From Aeromicrobium sp. Leaf350 (GTDB lineage Bacteria > Actinomycetota > Actinomycetes > Propionibacteriales > Nocardioidaceae), in contig NZ_CAKASL010000003.1 of NCBI RefSeq assembly GCF_916858655.1, positions 682,001-746,000 of the forward strand: DNA of 64,000 nt, in the 5' to 3' direction. Shown here piece by piece: positions 1-7,924 of this stretch. Under the pieces are notes generated by a model, which saw nothing but the letters and a program-made list of their open reading frames with translations, made no database searches and had not been told where the DNA came from. Position numbers and translations under genes: made by a program. Every line of letters starts with the position of its first letter. Within the stretch, counting starts at the first letter, position 1.

Positions 1-774
1 GCGTGGCCGCACCCCGTCGTCGGCATGGAGTCGCGGCGCGCGTTCGCCGAGGAGGTCCGCGCGGCGATGCAGGCGGACGCTCCGGTGCCGGTGCATGCCG
101 CGCACGCCGAGCTCGCCGAGGAGCTCGAGCTGGTGCTCGCCCAGGCCGAGCGCGCCGAGAGCACCACGGTCGAGGTCACGCTGCCGGCCACGTTGTCGGC
201 CACGCAGACGATGGCGCTCCTGGCCGACGAGCAGGGCTTCGTGCGCGACCTGGCCCGGCCGGTCCCGCGCCGCCCGTCGGCGGCCGCCCGGTTCGGCACC
301 ACGTTCCACGCGTGGGTCGAGGACCACTTCGCCCCCTTCGCGCAGCCGCCGCTGCTCGACCCGTCCGACCTGCCGGGCAGTGCCGCCGAGGTCGCCGACG
401 ACGTCGAGCTGGCCGAGCTGAAGGCCGCCTTCGAGGCGGGGCCGTTCGCTGCCCGCACCCCGCACTCGATCGAGGAGGGCTTCTCGATCCAGCTCGGCGC
501 GCAGCGACTCATCGGCCGCATCGACGCCGTCTTCCCGATCGTGCTGCCCGACGGCACCGAGGGCTTCGAGATCGTCGACTGGAAGACCAACCGCTCGAAG
601 AGCGCCGACCCGCTGCAGCTCGCGGTCTACCGGCTGGCGTGGGCCGAGCAGAACGACGTCGATCCGGCGCGGGTGCTCGGCTCGTTCCACTACGTCCGTC
701 TCGGCGAGACCGTCACGTACGACGACCTCCCGGGGCGGTCCGAACTTGAGCGTCTGCTCGCGGGCGAGGCCTGA
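1..774 (+). CDS. AdnA/UvrD-type helicase-nuclease, C-terminal part (5' end outside window)
   Basis: The reading frame is already open at base 1 and ends at the TGA at 772-774, so only about the last 257 residues are present. They form a PD-(D/E)XK (RecB-like) nuclease domain. A FGTTFHAWVE segment near window residue 99 supplies the helical histidine motif. GRIDAVFP and FEIVDWKTNR supply the catalytic Asp and D-x-K, and DPLQLAVYRLAW is the QxxxY motif. In this family the domain is the C-terminus of a UvrD/RecB superfamily 1 helicase that resects double-strand breaks (AddA; AdnA/AdnB in actinobacteria). NudC two genes downstream matches the mycobacterial adnA-nudC neighbourhood, which favours AdnA. 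No Fe-S cysteines are seen here. Whether it is the A or B subunit cannot be decided without the missing motor domain. Confidence 0.85.
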   Translation, partial: AWPHPVVGMESRRAFAEEVRAAMQADAPVPVHAAHAELAEELELVLAQAERAESTTVEVTLPATLSATQTMALLADEQGFVRDLARPVPRRPSAAARFGTTFHAWVEDHFAPFAQPPLLDPSDLPGSAAEVADDVELAELKAAFEAGPFAARTPHSIEEGFSIQLGAQRLIGRIDAVFPIVLPDGTEGFEIVDWKTNRSKSADPLQLAVYRLAWAEQNDVDPARVLGSFHYVRLGETVTYDDLPGRSELERLLAGEA

Positions 775-775
775 G

Positions 776-1336
776 TCAGCGCGGCAGCACGCCGGCCGCG
801 CGAGCGGGTTCGGCGTAGGCGTCGGCCAACGAGGCCACGGTCTCGTGCGCGTTCAGTCCGCTCGGATTCGGCACCACCCAGAGCGCGGCTCCTGCGAGCC
901 CGTCCGGCTGTCGGCCCGCGACGGCCTTCGGCTCGGCGAACGCCGTCCGGTACGACGTGATGCCCGCGACCGCCACGACGGCGGGCCGTCGTTCGGCCAC
1001 GAGGTGCTCGAGACGATCACGGCCGACCCGCAGCTCGTCGTCGTCGAGCTCGTCGGCGCGGGCCGATGCGCGGGGCACGAGGTTCGTGATGCCGATGCCC
1101 GCGCCCGCGAGCTCGGGCTGTGCCTCCTCCGCCGTGAGCGAGTCGATGATCTCGGCCGCCTGCAGCGCGGGGTAGAAGCGGTTGCCGGGGCGCGCGAAGT
1201 GCAGTCCGGTCGCGGCACTGACCAGGCCCGGGTTGATGCCCACGAACAGCAGCCGCAGCCGATCCGGCAGGAGGTCCTCGATCGTGCGGCCGGCGAACGA
1301 CTCCAGCTCGGCGCGGGTCCATCGGGGAGCGCTCAC
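776..1336 (-). CDS. mug: G/U mismatch-specific DNA glycosylase (Mug family)
   Basis: A 186-residue uracil-DNA glycosylase superfamily protein that removes uracil, or ethenocytosine, mispaired with guanine. Both family signatures are present: FVGINPG near residue 33 and VPNPSGLNAH near residue 155, the catalytic and intercalation loops. I chose the GTG at 1336 (protein start VSAPRWTR). A -10 box TAGGCT (minus strand, 1344-1349) sits seven bases upstream, giving a leaderless transcript, and the family's conserved segment starts a few residues later. Longer frames extend through the divergent nudC gene and are not credible. It is convergent with the preceding helicase, with one base between the two stops. 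The downstream neighbour by strand is also a DNA repair gene. Confidence 0.9.
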   Translation of the reverse strand: MSAPRWTRAELESFAGRTIEDLLPDRLRLLFVGINPGLVSAATGLHFARPGNRFYPALQAAEIIDSLTAEEAQPELAGAGIGITNLVPRASARADELDDDELRVGRDRLEHLVAERRPAVVAVAGITSYRTAFAEPKAVAGRQPDGLAGAALWVVPNPSGLNAHETVASLADAYAEPARAAGVLPR

Positions 1337-1387
1337 GCCTCCCAGCCTAGGAGCGCGACCGCAGGGCGCGAGGGCTAGCCTGACGAC
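1337..1387. promoter_or_regulatory. Divergent leaderless promoter pair for mug and nudC
   Basis: Fifty-one bases separate two divergent GTG starts. TAGGCT (minus strand, 1344-1349) lies seven bases before mug and TAGCCT (1376-1381) six bases before nudC. At this distance transcription would begin at or next to the start codon. No Shine-Dalgarno is positioned for nudC. Confidence 0.6.
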
Positions 1388-2251
1388 GTGAGCCGATTCG
1401 CCTTCGACGGGGCCCGACACGACCGAGCCGCCCACCTGCGAGCGACGAGCCGCGAGGTGGCCGACGTCCGCGTCATGGTCCTCGGCGGCGAGCACGTGGC
1501 CACGGTCGACGGCCCCGGCCTGGCCTGGCTCTCGGCCGACGAGGCACCCGAGGGCGAGTGGCTCTGGCTCGGCGAGGCCGGTGGTCGCGGTCACGCGGCG
1601 GTCGTGGTCGACGGTCGAGTGCCCGACGAGCTCAACGGCACGAGCATCCGCGTGCTCGCGCCGCAGCTGCCGCCCGACGAGCTCTCGCTCGCGGTGCACG
1701 CCGTCGCGATCGCCCGATGGCTGGCGGCGACGCCGTTCTGCCCCCGGTGCGGTTCGCGCACGGAGATCCAGCAGGCCGGTCACCTGCGCCACTGCCCGGA
1801 GTGCGGGGCCAGCCACTTCCCGCGCACCGATCCCGCCGTCATCATGCTCATCACGGACGACCAGGACCGCGCGCTGCTGGGCCGCAACCCCGCCTGGCCC
1901 GAGGGCCGGTTCTCCACGCTGGCCGGCTTCGTCGAGCCGGGGGAGTCCCTCGAGGACGCCGTGCGGCGCGAGGTGCGCGAGGAGGTCGGGGTCACGGTGG
2001 GCGAGGTCACCTACGGCGCCAGCCAGCCGTGGCCGTTCCCCGCCAGCCTCATGCTGGGGTTCTTCGGCAAGGCCACCGAGGCGACGATCGACGTCGACCA
2101 GGACGAGATCGCCGAGGCGGCCTGGGTCACCCGCGAGGAGCTGGTCCGCTACGGCGAGGCCGGCACGCTGCTGCTGCCGCCGAGCGGCGTCTCGATCTCC
2201 AGCTGGCTCATCGAGACCTGGCTCGGCCAGGACCTCACCGCCAGCTGGTGA
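1388..2251 (+). CDS. nudC: NAD(H) pyrophosphatase, Nudix hydrolase NudC
   Basis: A 287-residue Nudix hydrolase that cleaves NADH to NMNH and AMP, and in known family members also removes NAD caps from RNA 5' ends. A zinc ribbon (CPRCG near residue 118, CPECG near residue 136) precedes the Nudix domain. The Nudix box is GFVEPGESLEDAVRREVREE, with the metal-binding REVREEVG. SQPWPFPxSLM, about 17 residues after the Nudix box, is the motif that separates NudC from other Nudix enzymes. The GTG start is leaderless. It converges on the DUF4235 gene with 12 bases between stops and no visible hairpin, so read-through or antisense overlap is possible. Confidence 0.95.
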   Translation: MSRFAFDGARHDRAAHLRATSREVADVRVMVLGGEHVATVDGPGLAWLSADEAPEGEWLWLGEAGGRGHAAVVVDGRVPDELNGTSIRVLAPQLPPDELSLAVHAVAIARWLAATPFCPRCGSRTEIQQAGHLRHCPECGASHFPRTDPAVIMLITDDQDRALLGRNPAWPEGRFSTLAGFVEPGESLEDAVRREVREEVGVTVGEVTYGASQPWPFPASLMLGFFGKATEATIDVDQDEIAEAAWVTREELVRYGEAGTLLLPPSGVSISSWLIETWLGQDLTASW

Positions 2252-2263
2252 GCGGCACGAACG

Positions 2264-2578
2264 TCAGTCGCCGGGCCACTCGCCGGTCCACTTCTCGAAC
2301 AGGCGGGCGCCGCCGCGGTCGATGACGGCCTTCACGACCGCGTAGATCGCGCCCTGCGCCAGGGCCGCCACGAGGATCTTGCGCAGGCGGTACTCCGACT
2401 GCAGCGCCGTGGGCGGGTCATCGGTGCTCTGCGGGTCGACGCGCTTCCAGATCTGGTGGAAGACCTTGCTCGCGACCAGACCGCCCAGGATGCTCGCCAC
2501 CAGCCCCCAGGGGCGGTACAGGATCTTGGCCGTCTTGCTGCCCTTGCGGGGGCTGGCGGCCTGCTTCGATGCGCTCAT
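2264..2578 (-). CDS. DUF4235 small membrane protein
   Basis: A 104-residue protein matching the actinobacterial DUF4235 family, recognisable by LYRPWGLVASILGGL near residue 22 followed by KVFHQIWK. Two hydrophobic stretches (around residues 25-42 and 68-85) suggest two membrane helices, with a lysine-rich N-terminus. The function of the family is unknown. Its ATG overlaps the stop codon of the upstream YihY gene (ATGA), so the two are translationally coupled and probably act in the same membrane process. Confidence 0.85.
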   Translation of the reverse strand: MSASKQAASPRKGSKTAKILYRPWGLVASILGGLVASKVFHQIWKRVDPQSTDDPPTALQSEYRLRKILVAALAQGAIYAVVKAVIDRGGARLFEKWTGEWPGD

Positions 2579-3771
2579 GAGCTGCCTTCCTCGTCGTCGT
2601 CGGGTGCCTGCTCCGCGCCTCGGCTCAGCCGGAGGCGTCGTCCACGTTCGATGTCATCCTGCTGCTTCTCCGCCGACTTCGCGATCTGGCGGGTGTCGCG
2701 CGGGGGCAGCTGGATGGTCTCCTCGGCGGGGAGGCCGGCCTGCAGCTCGCGGCCTCGCTCGAGCTCGGCGTCGAGCTCCGCGCCGAACAGCAGCGCCAGG
2801 TTGGTGATCCACAGCCACAGCAGGAACACGACGACGCCGGCGAGCGAGCCGTAGGTCTTGTCGTAGCTGGAGAAGTTGCCGACGTAGAAGCCGAAGAGGG
2901 CCGACGCCGCGCCCCAGACACCGATCGCGAGGAGAGCGCCGACGCTGATCCAGCGGAACCTCGGCTGCTGCACGTTCGGCGTGGCGTAGTAGAGCATCGC
3001 GACGATGAGCACCACGACGGCGAGCATGACGGGCCACTTGGCGACGTTCCAGGCCAGGACCGCGGTCGAGCCGAGGCCGATGACGTCGCCGACGGCCTCG
3101 GCGGCCGGTCCGGTGAGCACGAGACTCATCGCGACGAGCGCAGCCAGCAGCACGGTGATCAGGGTGACCAGGAGCATCACGGGGCGGAGCTTCCAGATCG
3201 GGCGCCCCTCCTCGATCTCGTAGATCCGGTTCATCCCACGGCCGAAGGCACCGACGTAGCCCGAGGCCGACCACAGGGCTGCCAGCAGACCGATGACGAG
3301 CGCCAGCCCGAGTCCCGGCGTGTTGGTCATCTCGGTCAAGGTCGGCTCGAGCGTGTCGGCGATGCCGCCCGCGCCGAGGTCGCGCAGCACGTCCATCAGG
3401 GTGCGCACGGTCTCCGCCCCCTGGCCGACGACGCCGACCAGCGACAGCAGGGCGATCGCGGCAGGGAACAGTGCGAGCACCGCGTAGTACGTCAGCGCCG
3501 CGGCGAGGTCGGTGCACTGGTCGCGGGAGAACTCGCGTGCCGTCCTGCGCAGCACGTAGGTCCACGCGGGCTTCGTGAGGTCGTCAGGGGAGTCCGGCTT
3601 GGCCGGCGCGTCGGGCGCGGGCGCCGCGTCCGCGCGCTGCTCGGCGGACACCAGGTCGCGCTCAGGCTCGGTCGGAGTGGGCGGCTCGGTGCGGTGCAGG
3701 CGGCGGGCGCCCACCGCGACGGCGATCCCGGCGAGCGTCAGTCCCCCGAGGGTCTTGGCGGTGCTGGCCAT
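2575..3771 (-). CDS. YihY/BrkB-family inner membrane protein
   Basis: A 398-residue protein with the YihY (old name ribonuclease BN) domain at about residues 75-340. After an N-terminal hydrophobic segment and a Pro/Ala/Asp-rich linker it reads FSRDQCTDLAAALTYYAVLA, the family signature. About six membrane helices follow, and SYDKTYGSLAGVVVFLLWLW near residue 300 is the second conserved block. The C-terminus is charged and soluble. The family is not an RNase despite its old name; a role in envelope transport is likely but unproven. The gene is followed by the overlapping DUF4235 gene. The start ATG at 3771 is the first in frame after a clear gap to tRNA-His. Confidence 0.88.
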   Translation of the reverse strand: MASTAKTLGGLTLAGIAVAVGARRLHRTEPPTPTEPERDLVSAEQRADAAPAPDAPAKPDSPDDLTKPAWTYVLRRTAREFSRDQCTDLAAALTYYAVLALFPAAIALLSLVGVVGQGAETVRTLMDVLRDLGAGGIADTLEPTLTEMTNTPGLGLALVIGLLAALWSASGYVGAFGRGMNRIYEIEEGRPIWKLRPVMLLVTLITVLLAALVAMSLVLTGPAAEAVGDVIGLGSTAVLAWNVAKWPVMLAVVVLIVAMLYYATPNVQQPRFRWISVGALLAIGVWGAASALFGFYVGNFSSYDKTYGSLAGVVVFLLWLWITNLALLFGAELDAELERGRELQAGLPAEETIQLPPRDTRQIAKSAEKQQDDIERGRRLRLSRGAEQAPDDDEEGSS

Positions 3772-3841
3772 GTGTGGGTCCCCCCGTCGTCGGTCACCGA
3801 CAGGTACCCACCGAACCAGGTCGCATGCGCTGGGAGATGAC

Positions 3842-3875
3842 GAGACGGTCCCGGCGACACCGCCGAGACCGTCTC
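3842..3875 (-). terminator. Hairpin terminator of tRNA-His
   Basis: GAGACGGTC (3842-3850) pairs perfectly with GACCGTCTC (3867-3875), and an inner CGGCG/CGCCG stem extends the helix. It begins two bases after the encoded CCA end of tRNA-His on the minus strand, the position expected for its terminator. Confidence 0.65.
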
Positions 3876-3877
3876 CG

Positions 3878-3953
3878 TGGGGTGGACGACGGGACTTGAA
3901 CCCGCGACCACCGGCACCACAAGCCGGGGCTCTACCAACTGAGCTACGCCCAC
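3878..3953 (-). tRNA. tRNA-His (anticodon GTG)
   Basis: Read on the minus strand, the sequence folds as a full cloverleaf. The acceptor stem GTGGGCG pairs with CGTCCAC, the D-arm contains AGCTCAGTTGGTAGAGC, the anticodon loop is TTGTGGT, and the T-loop is TTCAAGT. The discriminator base is C73 and the base before G1 is a G, both hallmarks of histidine tRNA. CCA is encoded (3878-3880). It lies just downstream of orn on the same strand, an arrangement often seen in actinobacteria. Confidence 0.95.
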
Positions 3954-4003
3954 CACGCGCCCCGGGCTGGACCCGGAACGGCGAGGTAGAGCATAGCGCA
4001 GGC

Positions 4004-4615
4004 TCAGAGCGTGCTGGTCACCGAGCCGCCGACCTCCGCCGCGATGGCGCGGGCGGCATCGGAGTCGAGGCCCGGGTCGGGCGTGAACACGGCGCGACGG
4101 TAGTAGCGCAGCTCCTCGATGCTCTCGGCGATGTCGGCCAGGGCGCGGTGGTTGCCGGCCTTGGACGGGGCCGCGAAGTAGGCGCGGGGGAACCAGCGGC
4201 GAGCGAGCTCCTTGATGCTGGAGACGTCGATGATGCGGTAGTGGAGGTACTGCTCGAGCTCGGCCATGTCGCGCGCCAGGAACGCGCGATCGGTGCCCAC
4301 GGTGTTGCCCGCGAGGGGGGCCTTGCCGGGCTCGGGCACGAATCCACGCACGTACTCGAGCACCTGCGCGTGGGCGTCGTCGAGGCTGAGGCCCGCGTCG
4401 AGCTCGGTGAGGAGGCCCGAGCTGGTGTGCATCGTCGTGACGACCTCGTTCATCTGCTCGAGGGCCGCCTGCGGCGGCTTGATGACCAGGTCGATGCCCT
4501 CGCCCTTGACCTCGAGGTCGAAGTCGGTCACGAGCACCGCGACCTCGATGAGGGCGTCGGTCTCGAGCGACAGCCCGGTCATCTCGCAGTCGATCCACAC
4601 CAATGAGTCGTTCAC
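4004..4615 (-). CDS. orn: Oligoribonuclease
   Basis: A 203-residue DEDDh 3'-5' exoribonuclease that degrades 2-5 nt RNA fragments and, in many bacteria, the c-di-GMP product pGpG. The first catalytic block is VWIDCEMTGL at residues 6-15 (Asp and Glu). The LAGNTVGTDRAFLARDM block follows near residue 100, and HRALADIAESIEELRYYR near residue 155 supplies the histidine and final Asp. The length is typical. I used the GTG at 4615. A TAGGGT -10 box on the minus strand (4624-4629) is eight bases upstream. tRNA-His follows 51 bases downstream. Confidence 0.95.
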   Translation of the reverse strand: MNDSLVWIDCEMTGLSLETDALIEVAVLVTDFDLEVKGEGIDLVIKPPQAALEQMNEVVTTMHTSSGLLTELDAGLSLDDAHAQVLEYVRGFVPEPGKAPLAGNTVGTDRAFLARDMAELEQYLHYRIIDVSSIKELARRWFPRAYFAAPSKAGNHRALADIAESIEELRYYRRAVFTPDPGLDSDAARAIAAEVGGSVTSTL

Positions 4616-4796
4616 GGTCGTTCACCCTACGCGCCGCCTGCGACGCCGCCACCCAGGCGGCGGCAGGGCCCTCGATCGGCCGCCCGACGACACGGGGAAC
4701 TTCTGGTGTGTCCCTGATCGTTACGATCGTCGGAAGTTGCGGACCGACCCGGTCCGTCGCTGGTGCCCACCGGCATGGACCTTGAGAGGCTGACTC

Positions 4797-5615
4797 GTGA
4801 GCAAAGACCGTCAGGAGCGCGCTGCCCGCGCCGAGCAGATGCGCAAGGAGCGGGAGAAGGCCGCCAAGCGCCAGCGCAGCGTCATCACCGGCACCATCGT
4901 CGCCGTGGTGATCGTGCTCGTGGGCCTCGCCGCGTACGGCGTCAGCACGATCAGCAGTGGCAACGGACCCGAGGCGTTCAGCGTCGACTACACGCCCGAG
5001 GACGCCGGCGCCACGCCCGCGACCGACGGCTACGAGCCCGTCGTCGTCGAGATGTACGAGGACTTCCAGTGCCCCGCCTGCCAGGCGCTCGAGTCGGCCT
5101 TCGGCGAGCAGCTGCAGGCGCTGGTCGCCGCGGGTGACATCACGATCAAGTTCCACCCCTTCTCGTTCCTCGACGAGCGCGGCGGCAGCCCGAACGACTA
5201 CTCCAAGCGCGCCACCAACGCGGCCATCTGCGTGTACGAGGAGTACGACGCGGCGTCCTACAAGACGTTCCACGACTTCCTCTACGCCAACCAGCCCTCC
5301 GAGGGCACGCCCGGACCGGAGGACGAGGAGCTCACCGAGGCCGCGGAGTCGCTCGGCTTCACGGGGGTCGGCGACTGCATCAGCGACCACACGTACTTCG
5401 ACCGCATCAGCAAGGCCAAGGAGGCCGGCGGCGAGCGCGGGGTCACCGGCACGCCGACGATCTTCATCGACGACGAGCAGGTCGAGGACAACGGCACCCT
5501 GATCGAGCAGATCCAGGCCGCCGTCGCCGAGAAGCGGGGCGAGCCGGCCCCGCCCACGACCGACCCTGGCACGGCGCCGACCGACGCCCCGACGGCCACG
5601 ACGCCCGCGGGCTGA
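4797..5615 (+). CDS. DsbA-like membrane-tethered thioredoxin-fold protein
   Basis: A 272-residue protein of the DsbA-type Thioredoxin_4 family. A basic N-terminus (residues 1-37) leads into one membrane helix at about residues 38-58, so the catalytic domain is outside the cell. The active site is DFQCPACQAL near residue 91 (CPAC), and the cis-proline loop is TGTPTIFID near residue 217. The last 30 residues are Pro/Thr/Ala rich. In actinobacteria such proteins introduce disulfide bonds and are reoxidised by VKOR; a VKOR gene is present at 51095-51706. The GTG start has AGAGG seven bases upstream. A TACGAT box at 4722-4727, within a GATCGTTACGATC palindrome, may be its -10. Confidence 0.88.
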   Translation: MSKDRQERAARAEQMRKEREKAAKRQRSVITGTIVAVVIVLVGLAAYGVSTISSGNGPEAFSVDYTPEDAGATPATDGYEPVVVEMYEDFQCPACQALESAFGEQLQALVAAGDITIKFHPFSFLDERGGSPNDYSKRATNAAICVYEEYDAASYKTFHDFLYANQPSEGTPGPEDEELTEAAESLGFTGVGDCISDHTYFDRISKAKEAGGERGVTGTPTIFIDDEQVEDNGTLIEQIQAAVAEKRGEPAPPTTDPGTAPTDAPTATTPAG

Positions 5616-5641
5616 CCGACACGTACTGAGGCGCAGCCGTC

Positions 5642-6337
5642 ATGGGGGTGACGACGCTCGCGGTGCTGGTGGGGTTGGCCCTGGTCGACTCCACCAGCAT
5701 CGGCACGCTCGTCATCCCGCTCGTCTGGCTGCTCCGGCCCGGACCGGTCGCCTGGCGGCCCCTGCTGACGTTCCTCGCCACGGTGGCCGCGATGTACGCG
5801 GCGATCGGCGTGGTGCTGCTGCTCGTGGGGGAGTCGCTCACGCCGGTCCTGGCCGACGTGGGTGACCTCGAGGCGCTGCGCGGGGTGCAGCTCGGGATCG
5901 GGCTGGTCCTGCTCGCGTCCTCGTTCAGCTCGGCGGTCGTCGGCCGGTTCTCGGGCCGTGCGCTCCTGTGGCGCGACCGGCTGCGCGACGGCGAGGGCGC
6001 CGGGCGCTCGATCGCGGGCACCGCGACGGTCGCCGTCGCGGTGGAGGTGCCGACGATGCTGCCGTACCTCGCGGCCATCGGGATCCTGGCCGCGTCCGAC
6101 CTGGCGCTCGCCGCACAGGTCGGGCTGGTGGGTGGTTACGCGGTCGTGATGATCCTGCCCGCGCTCGTCCTCGCCGGGGCGCGCGCCGCGGCGTCGAGCC
6201 GGGTCGAGGCTCCGCTGCGCCGGCTCGACGACTGGCTGACGCGGCAGGCGGAGGAGATGACGGGCTGGGTCTTCGGGCTCGTCGGCTTCTTCGTCGCGGC
6301 CGACGCCGCCCAGGCGCTCGGCCTGTTCGGCTCCTGA
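5642..6337 (+). CDS. GAP/Sap-family membrane protein
   Basis: A 231-residue protein with about six membrane helices, matching the GAP (Sap, sulfolipid-addressing) family of actinobacteria. The N-terminal VDSTSIGTLVIPLVWLL and the later EVPTMLPYLAAIGIL are its conserved segments. Family members in mycobacteria assist export of glycolipids, and the family belongs to the LysE-like transporter fold. Here the substrate is unknown. It starts 26 bases after the DsbA-like gene on the same strand and probably shares its transcript, but no functional link is evident. Confidence 0.8.
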   Translation: MGVTTLAVLVGLALVDSTSIGTLVIPLVWLLRPGPVAWRPLLTFLATVAAMYAAIGVVLLLVGESLTPVLADVGDLEALRGVQLGIGLVLLASSFSSAVVGRFSGRALLWRDRLRDGEGAGRSIAGTATVAVAVEVPTMLPYLAAIGILAASDLALAAQVGLVGGYAVVMILPALVLAGARAAASSRVEAPLRRLDDWLTRQAEEMTGWVFGLVGFFVAADAAQALGLFGS

Positions 6338-6349
6338 CCCCGGCGCGGA

Positions 6350-6453
6350 TTCCCACGAGACCGCTCGATTCCCGCGTGCCGCATACGAAACTTCGTGCGC
6401 AGCACACGGGAATCCTGGGTGAACCCAGGAAGTTTCCGACGGTCTCGTGGGAA
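6350..6453. repeat. Nested palindromic intergenic element
   Basis: The outer arms 6350-6363 (TTCCCACGAGACCG) and 6440-6453 are perfect reverse complements of 14 bp. Inside them TTCCCGCGTGC (6369-6379) pairs with 6402-6412 with one mismatch. CCTGGGT-GA-ACCCAGG forms a compact hairpin at about 6414-6429. It lies between the 3' end of the GAP gene and the 3' end of tRNA-Arg, so it could terminate both. It is more elaborate than a simple terminator. Confidence 0.7.
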
Positions 6454-6474
6454 ACCGCGGGCTGGGGTGGCGGG

Positions 6475-6550
6475 TGGCGCGCCCGGCAGGAGTCGAACCT
6501 GCGACCGGGAGATTAGAAGGCTCCTGCTCTGTCCTCTGAGCTACGGGCGC
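6475..6550 (-). tRNA. tRNA-Arg (anticodon TCT)
   Basis: On the minus strand the acceptor GCGCCCG pairs with CGGGCGC. A normal D-arm follows, the anticodon loop CTTCTAA reads TCT, and the T-arm is GCAGG-TTCGACT-CCTGC. The discriminator is G and CCA is encoded at 6475-6477. The anticodon stem (GGAGC/TCTCC) has a C-U mismatch at the pair closing the loop (31-39), which is unusual. The remaining stems are perfect, so I consider it functional. Confidence 0.93.
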
Positions 6551-6593
6551 TCGACGACCAAGCGTAGTGGTCCTGTCGCCTACGATGCGTGAC

Positions 6594-7841
6594 GTGACCG
6601 TCGACGCCGCGCCCCCCACGCCTGGGCCCGACCTCGCGCCGGCGCCGGTGCGCGACCCGTGGAAGCAGCGGGGCCGCCTCGCGCTCCTGATCGGCAACGG
6701 CGTGCTGGGCATCGCGGCCGTCGGACTGATCATCTACCTCGGCATACGGGCGGACTCCGCCCGTGCCGTCGTCCTGGGCATCGCCCTCGGCCTGATCCCG
6801 CTGCCGCTGGTAGGGCTCTTCTACTGGTGGATGGACCGCTACGACCCGGAGCCGCGGCGGTACGTCGTGGCCGCCTTCCTCTGGGGTGCGGCGGGAGCCG
6901 TCGGGATCGCGTTGGTGTTCAACGAGCTCCTGGCCACGACGTTCGACCTGAGCGACTCCGCGACCGCGACGTTCGTCGCCCCCTTCGTGGAGGAGACGGG
7001 CAAGGGCCTGTTCCTCCTCGCGACCTTCCTGCGGGCGCGCCGAGTCATCGGCGGCCTGCTCGACGGGCTGCTCTTCGCCGGTGTCGTCGGCCTGGGCTTC
7101 GCCTTCGTCGAGAACGTCCTCTACTACTCCGCGAGCTACCTCGGCGGTCCCGAGCTCGGCATCAGCGGCGCACAGGGCGCCACCGCGACCTTCGTGATCC
7201 GCGGCATCGTGAGCCCCTTCGCGCACCCCCTGTTCACGTCCGCGCTGGGGCTGGCGATCGGCTTCGCCGTGCTGACGCGCTCCTGGTGGGCCCGCGTCCC
7301 GATCGTCATCGGCGGCTGGATCGGCAGCATGGTCCTGCACGGCATGTGGAACGGCTCGATCAGCTACGTCGGTCCGCTGGGCTTCATCCTGTTCTACCTG
7401 CTGCTCATGCTGGTCTTCGCCGGCTTTGTCGTGCTGGCGGTGATGCTGCGGCTGCGCCAGTTCGCCGTCCTCCGCCGCTCGCTGTCCTACCTCGCGCAGC
7501 GGGGCTGGATCCATCCGGCGGAGCTGCCGTGGCTCACGTGGTTCGGCTACCGCGCGCAGGCCCGGCGACACGCCCGGGAGCACGGCGGCCGTGAGGCGGT
7601 CCGTGACCTGCGGCGGTACCAGGCCCTGGCGACCGACCTGGCCTTCTCGCACGACGGCGTCATGCTGCGCCGCCCGCTGCGCCGCGGGGTCGACCACACC
7701 CTCGCAGTGCGGGCCGAGATGGACGAGATCCGTCCGCGCCTGCACCTGCCGCCGGCCCTCACGCCGCTGCCGCGACCCCCGGTCCCGCAGCCGTTCCCGG
7801 CCTACTTCGGCCCGGGAGCACCGCCTCGGCCGTGGTCCTGA
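6594..7841 (+). CDS. PrsW-family intramembrane metalloprotease
   Basis: A protein of about 415 residues with eight or so membrane helices. The metal and catalytic motifs of the PrsW (CAAX/glutamic protease-like) family are all present. They are FVEETGKG (EExxK) near residue 126, FAFVENVLYY near residue 165, SPFAHPLFTS near residue 206, and LHGMWNG near residue 246. PrsW in Bacillus cleaves an anti-sigma factor; the substrate here is unknown and no anti-sigma gene is nearby. I chose the GTG at 6594 because TACGAT (6581-6586) stands seven bases before it, as in other leaderless genes of this window. ATG 6585 and GTG 6567 are in-frame alternatives. The C-terminal 80 residues are basic and cytoplasmic. 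Confidence 0.88.
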   Translation: MTVDAAPPTPGPDLAPAPVRDPWKQRGRLALLIGNGVLGIAAVGLIIYLGIRADSARAVVLGIALGLIPLPLVGLFYWWMDRYDPEPRRYVVAAFLWGAAGAVGIALVFNELLATTFDLSDSATATFVAPFVEETGKGLFLLATFLRARRVIGGLLDGLLFAGVVGLGFAFVENVLYYSASYLGGPELGISGAQGATATFVIRGIVSPFAHPLFTSALGLAIGFAVLTRSWWARVPIVIGGWIGSMVLHGMWNGSISYVGPLGFILFYLLLMLVFAGFVVLAVMLRLRQFAVLRRSLSYLAQRGWIHPAELPWLTWFGYRAQARRHAREHGGREAVRDLRRYQALATDLAFSHDGVMLRRPLRRGVDHTLAVRAEMDEIRPRLHLPPALTPLPRPPVPQPFPAYFGPGAPPRPWS

Positions 7842-7924
7842 TGTGGTCGTCGGGGCGCCGTGCGACCCGCGTCCACTAGGCTTTCGACGAACCGTGTGAC
7901 GCATGAGACGTGAGAGGAGTGGTC

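Noticed and set aside
3738..5390. A 550-codon minus-strand frame covering orn and tRNA-His
   Set aside because: It overlaps a tRNA and a conserved enzyme in another frame.
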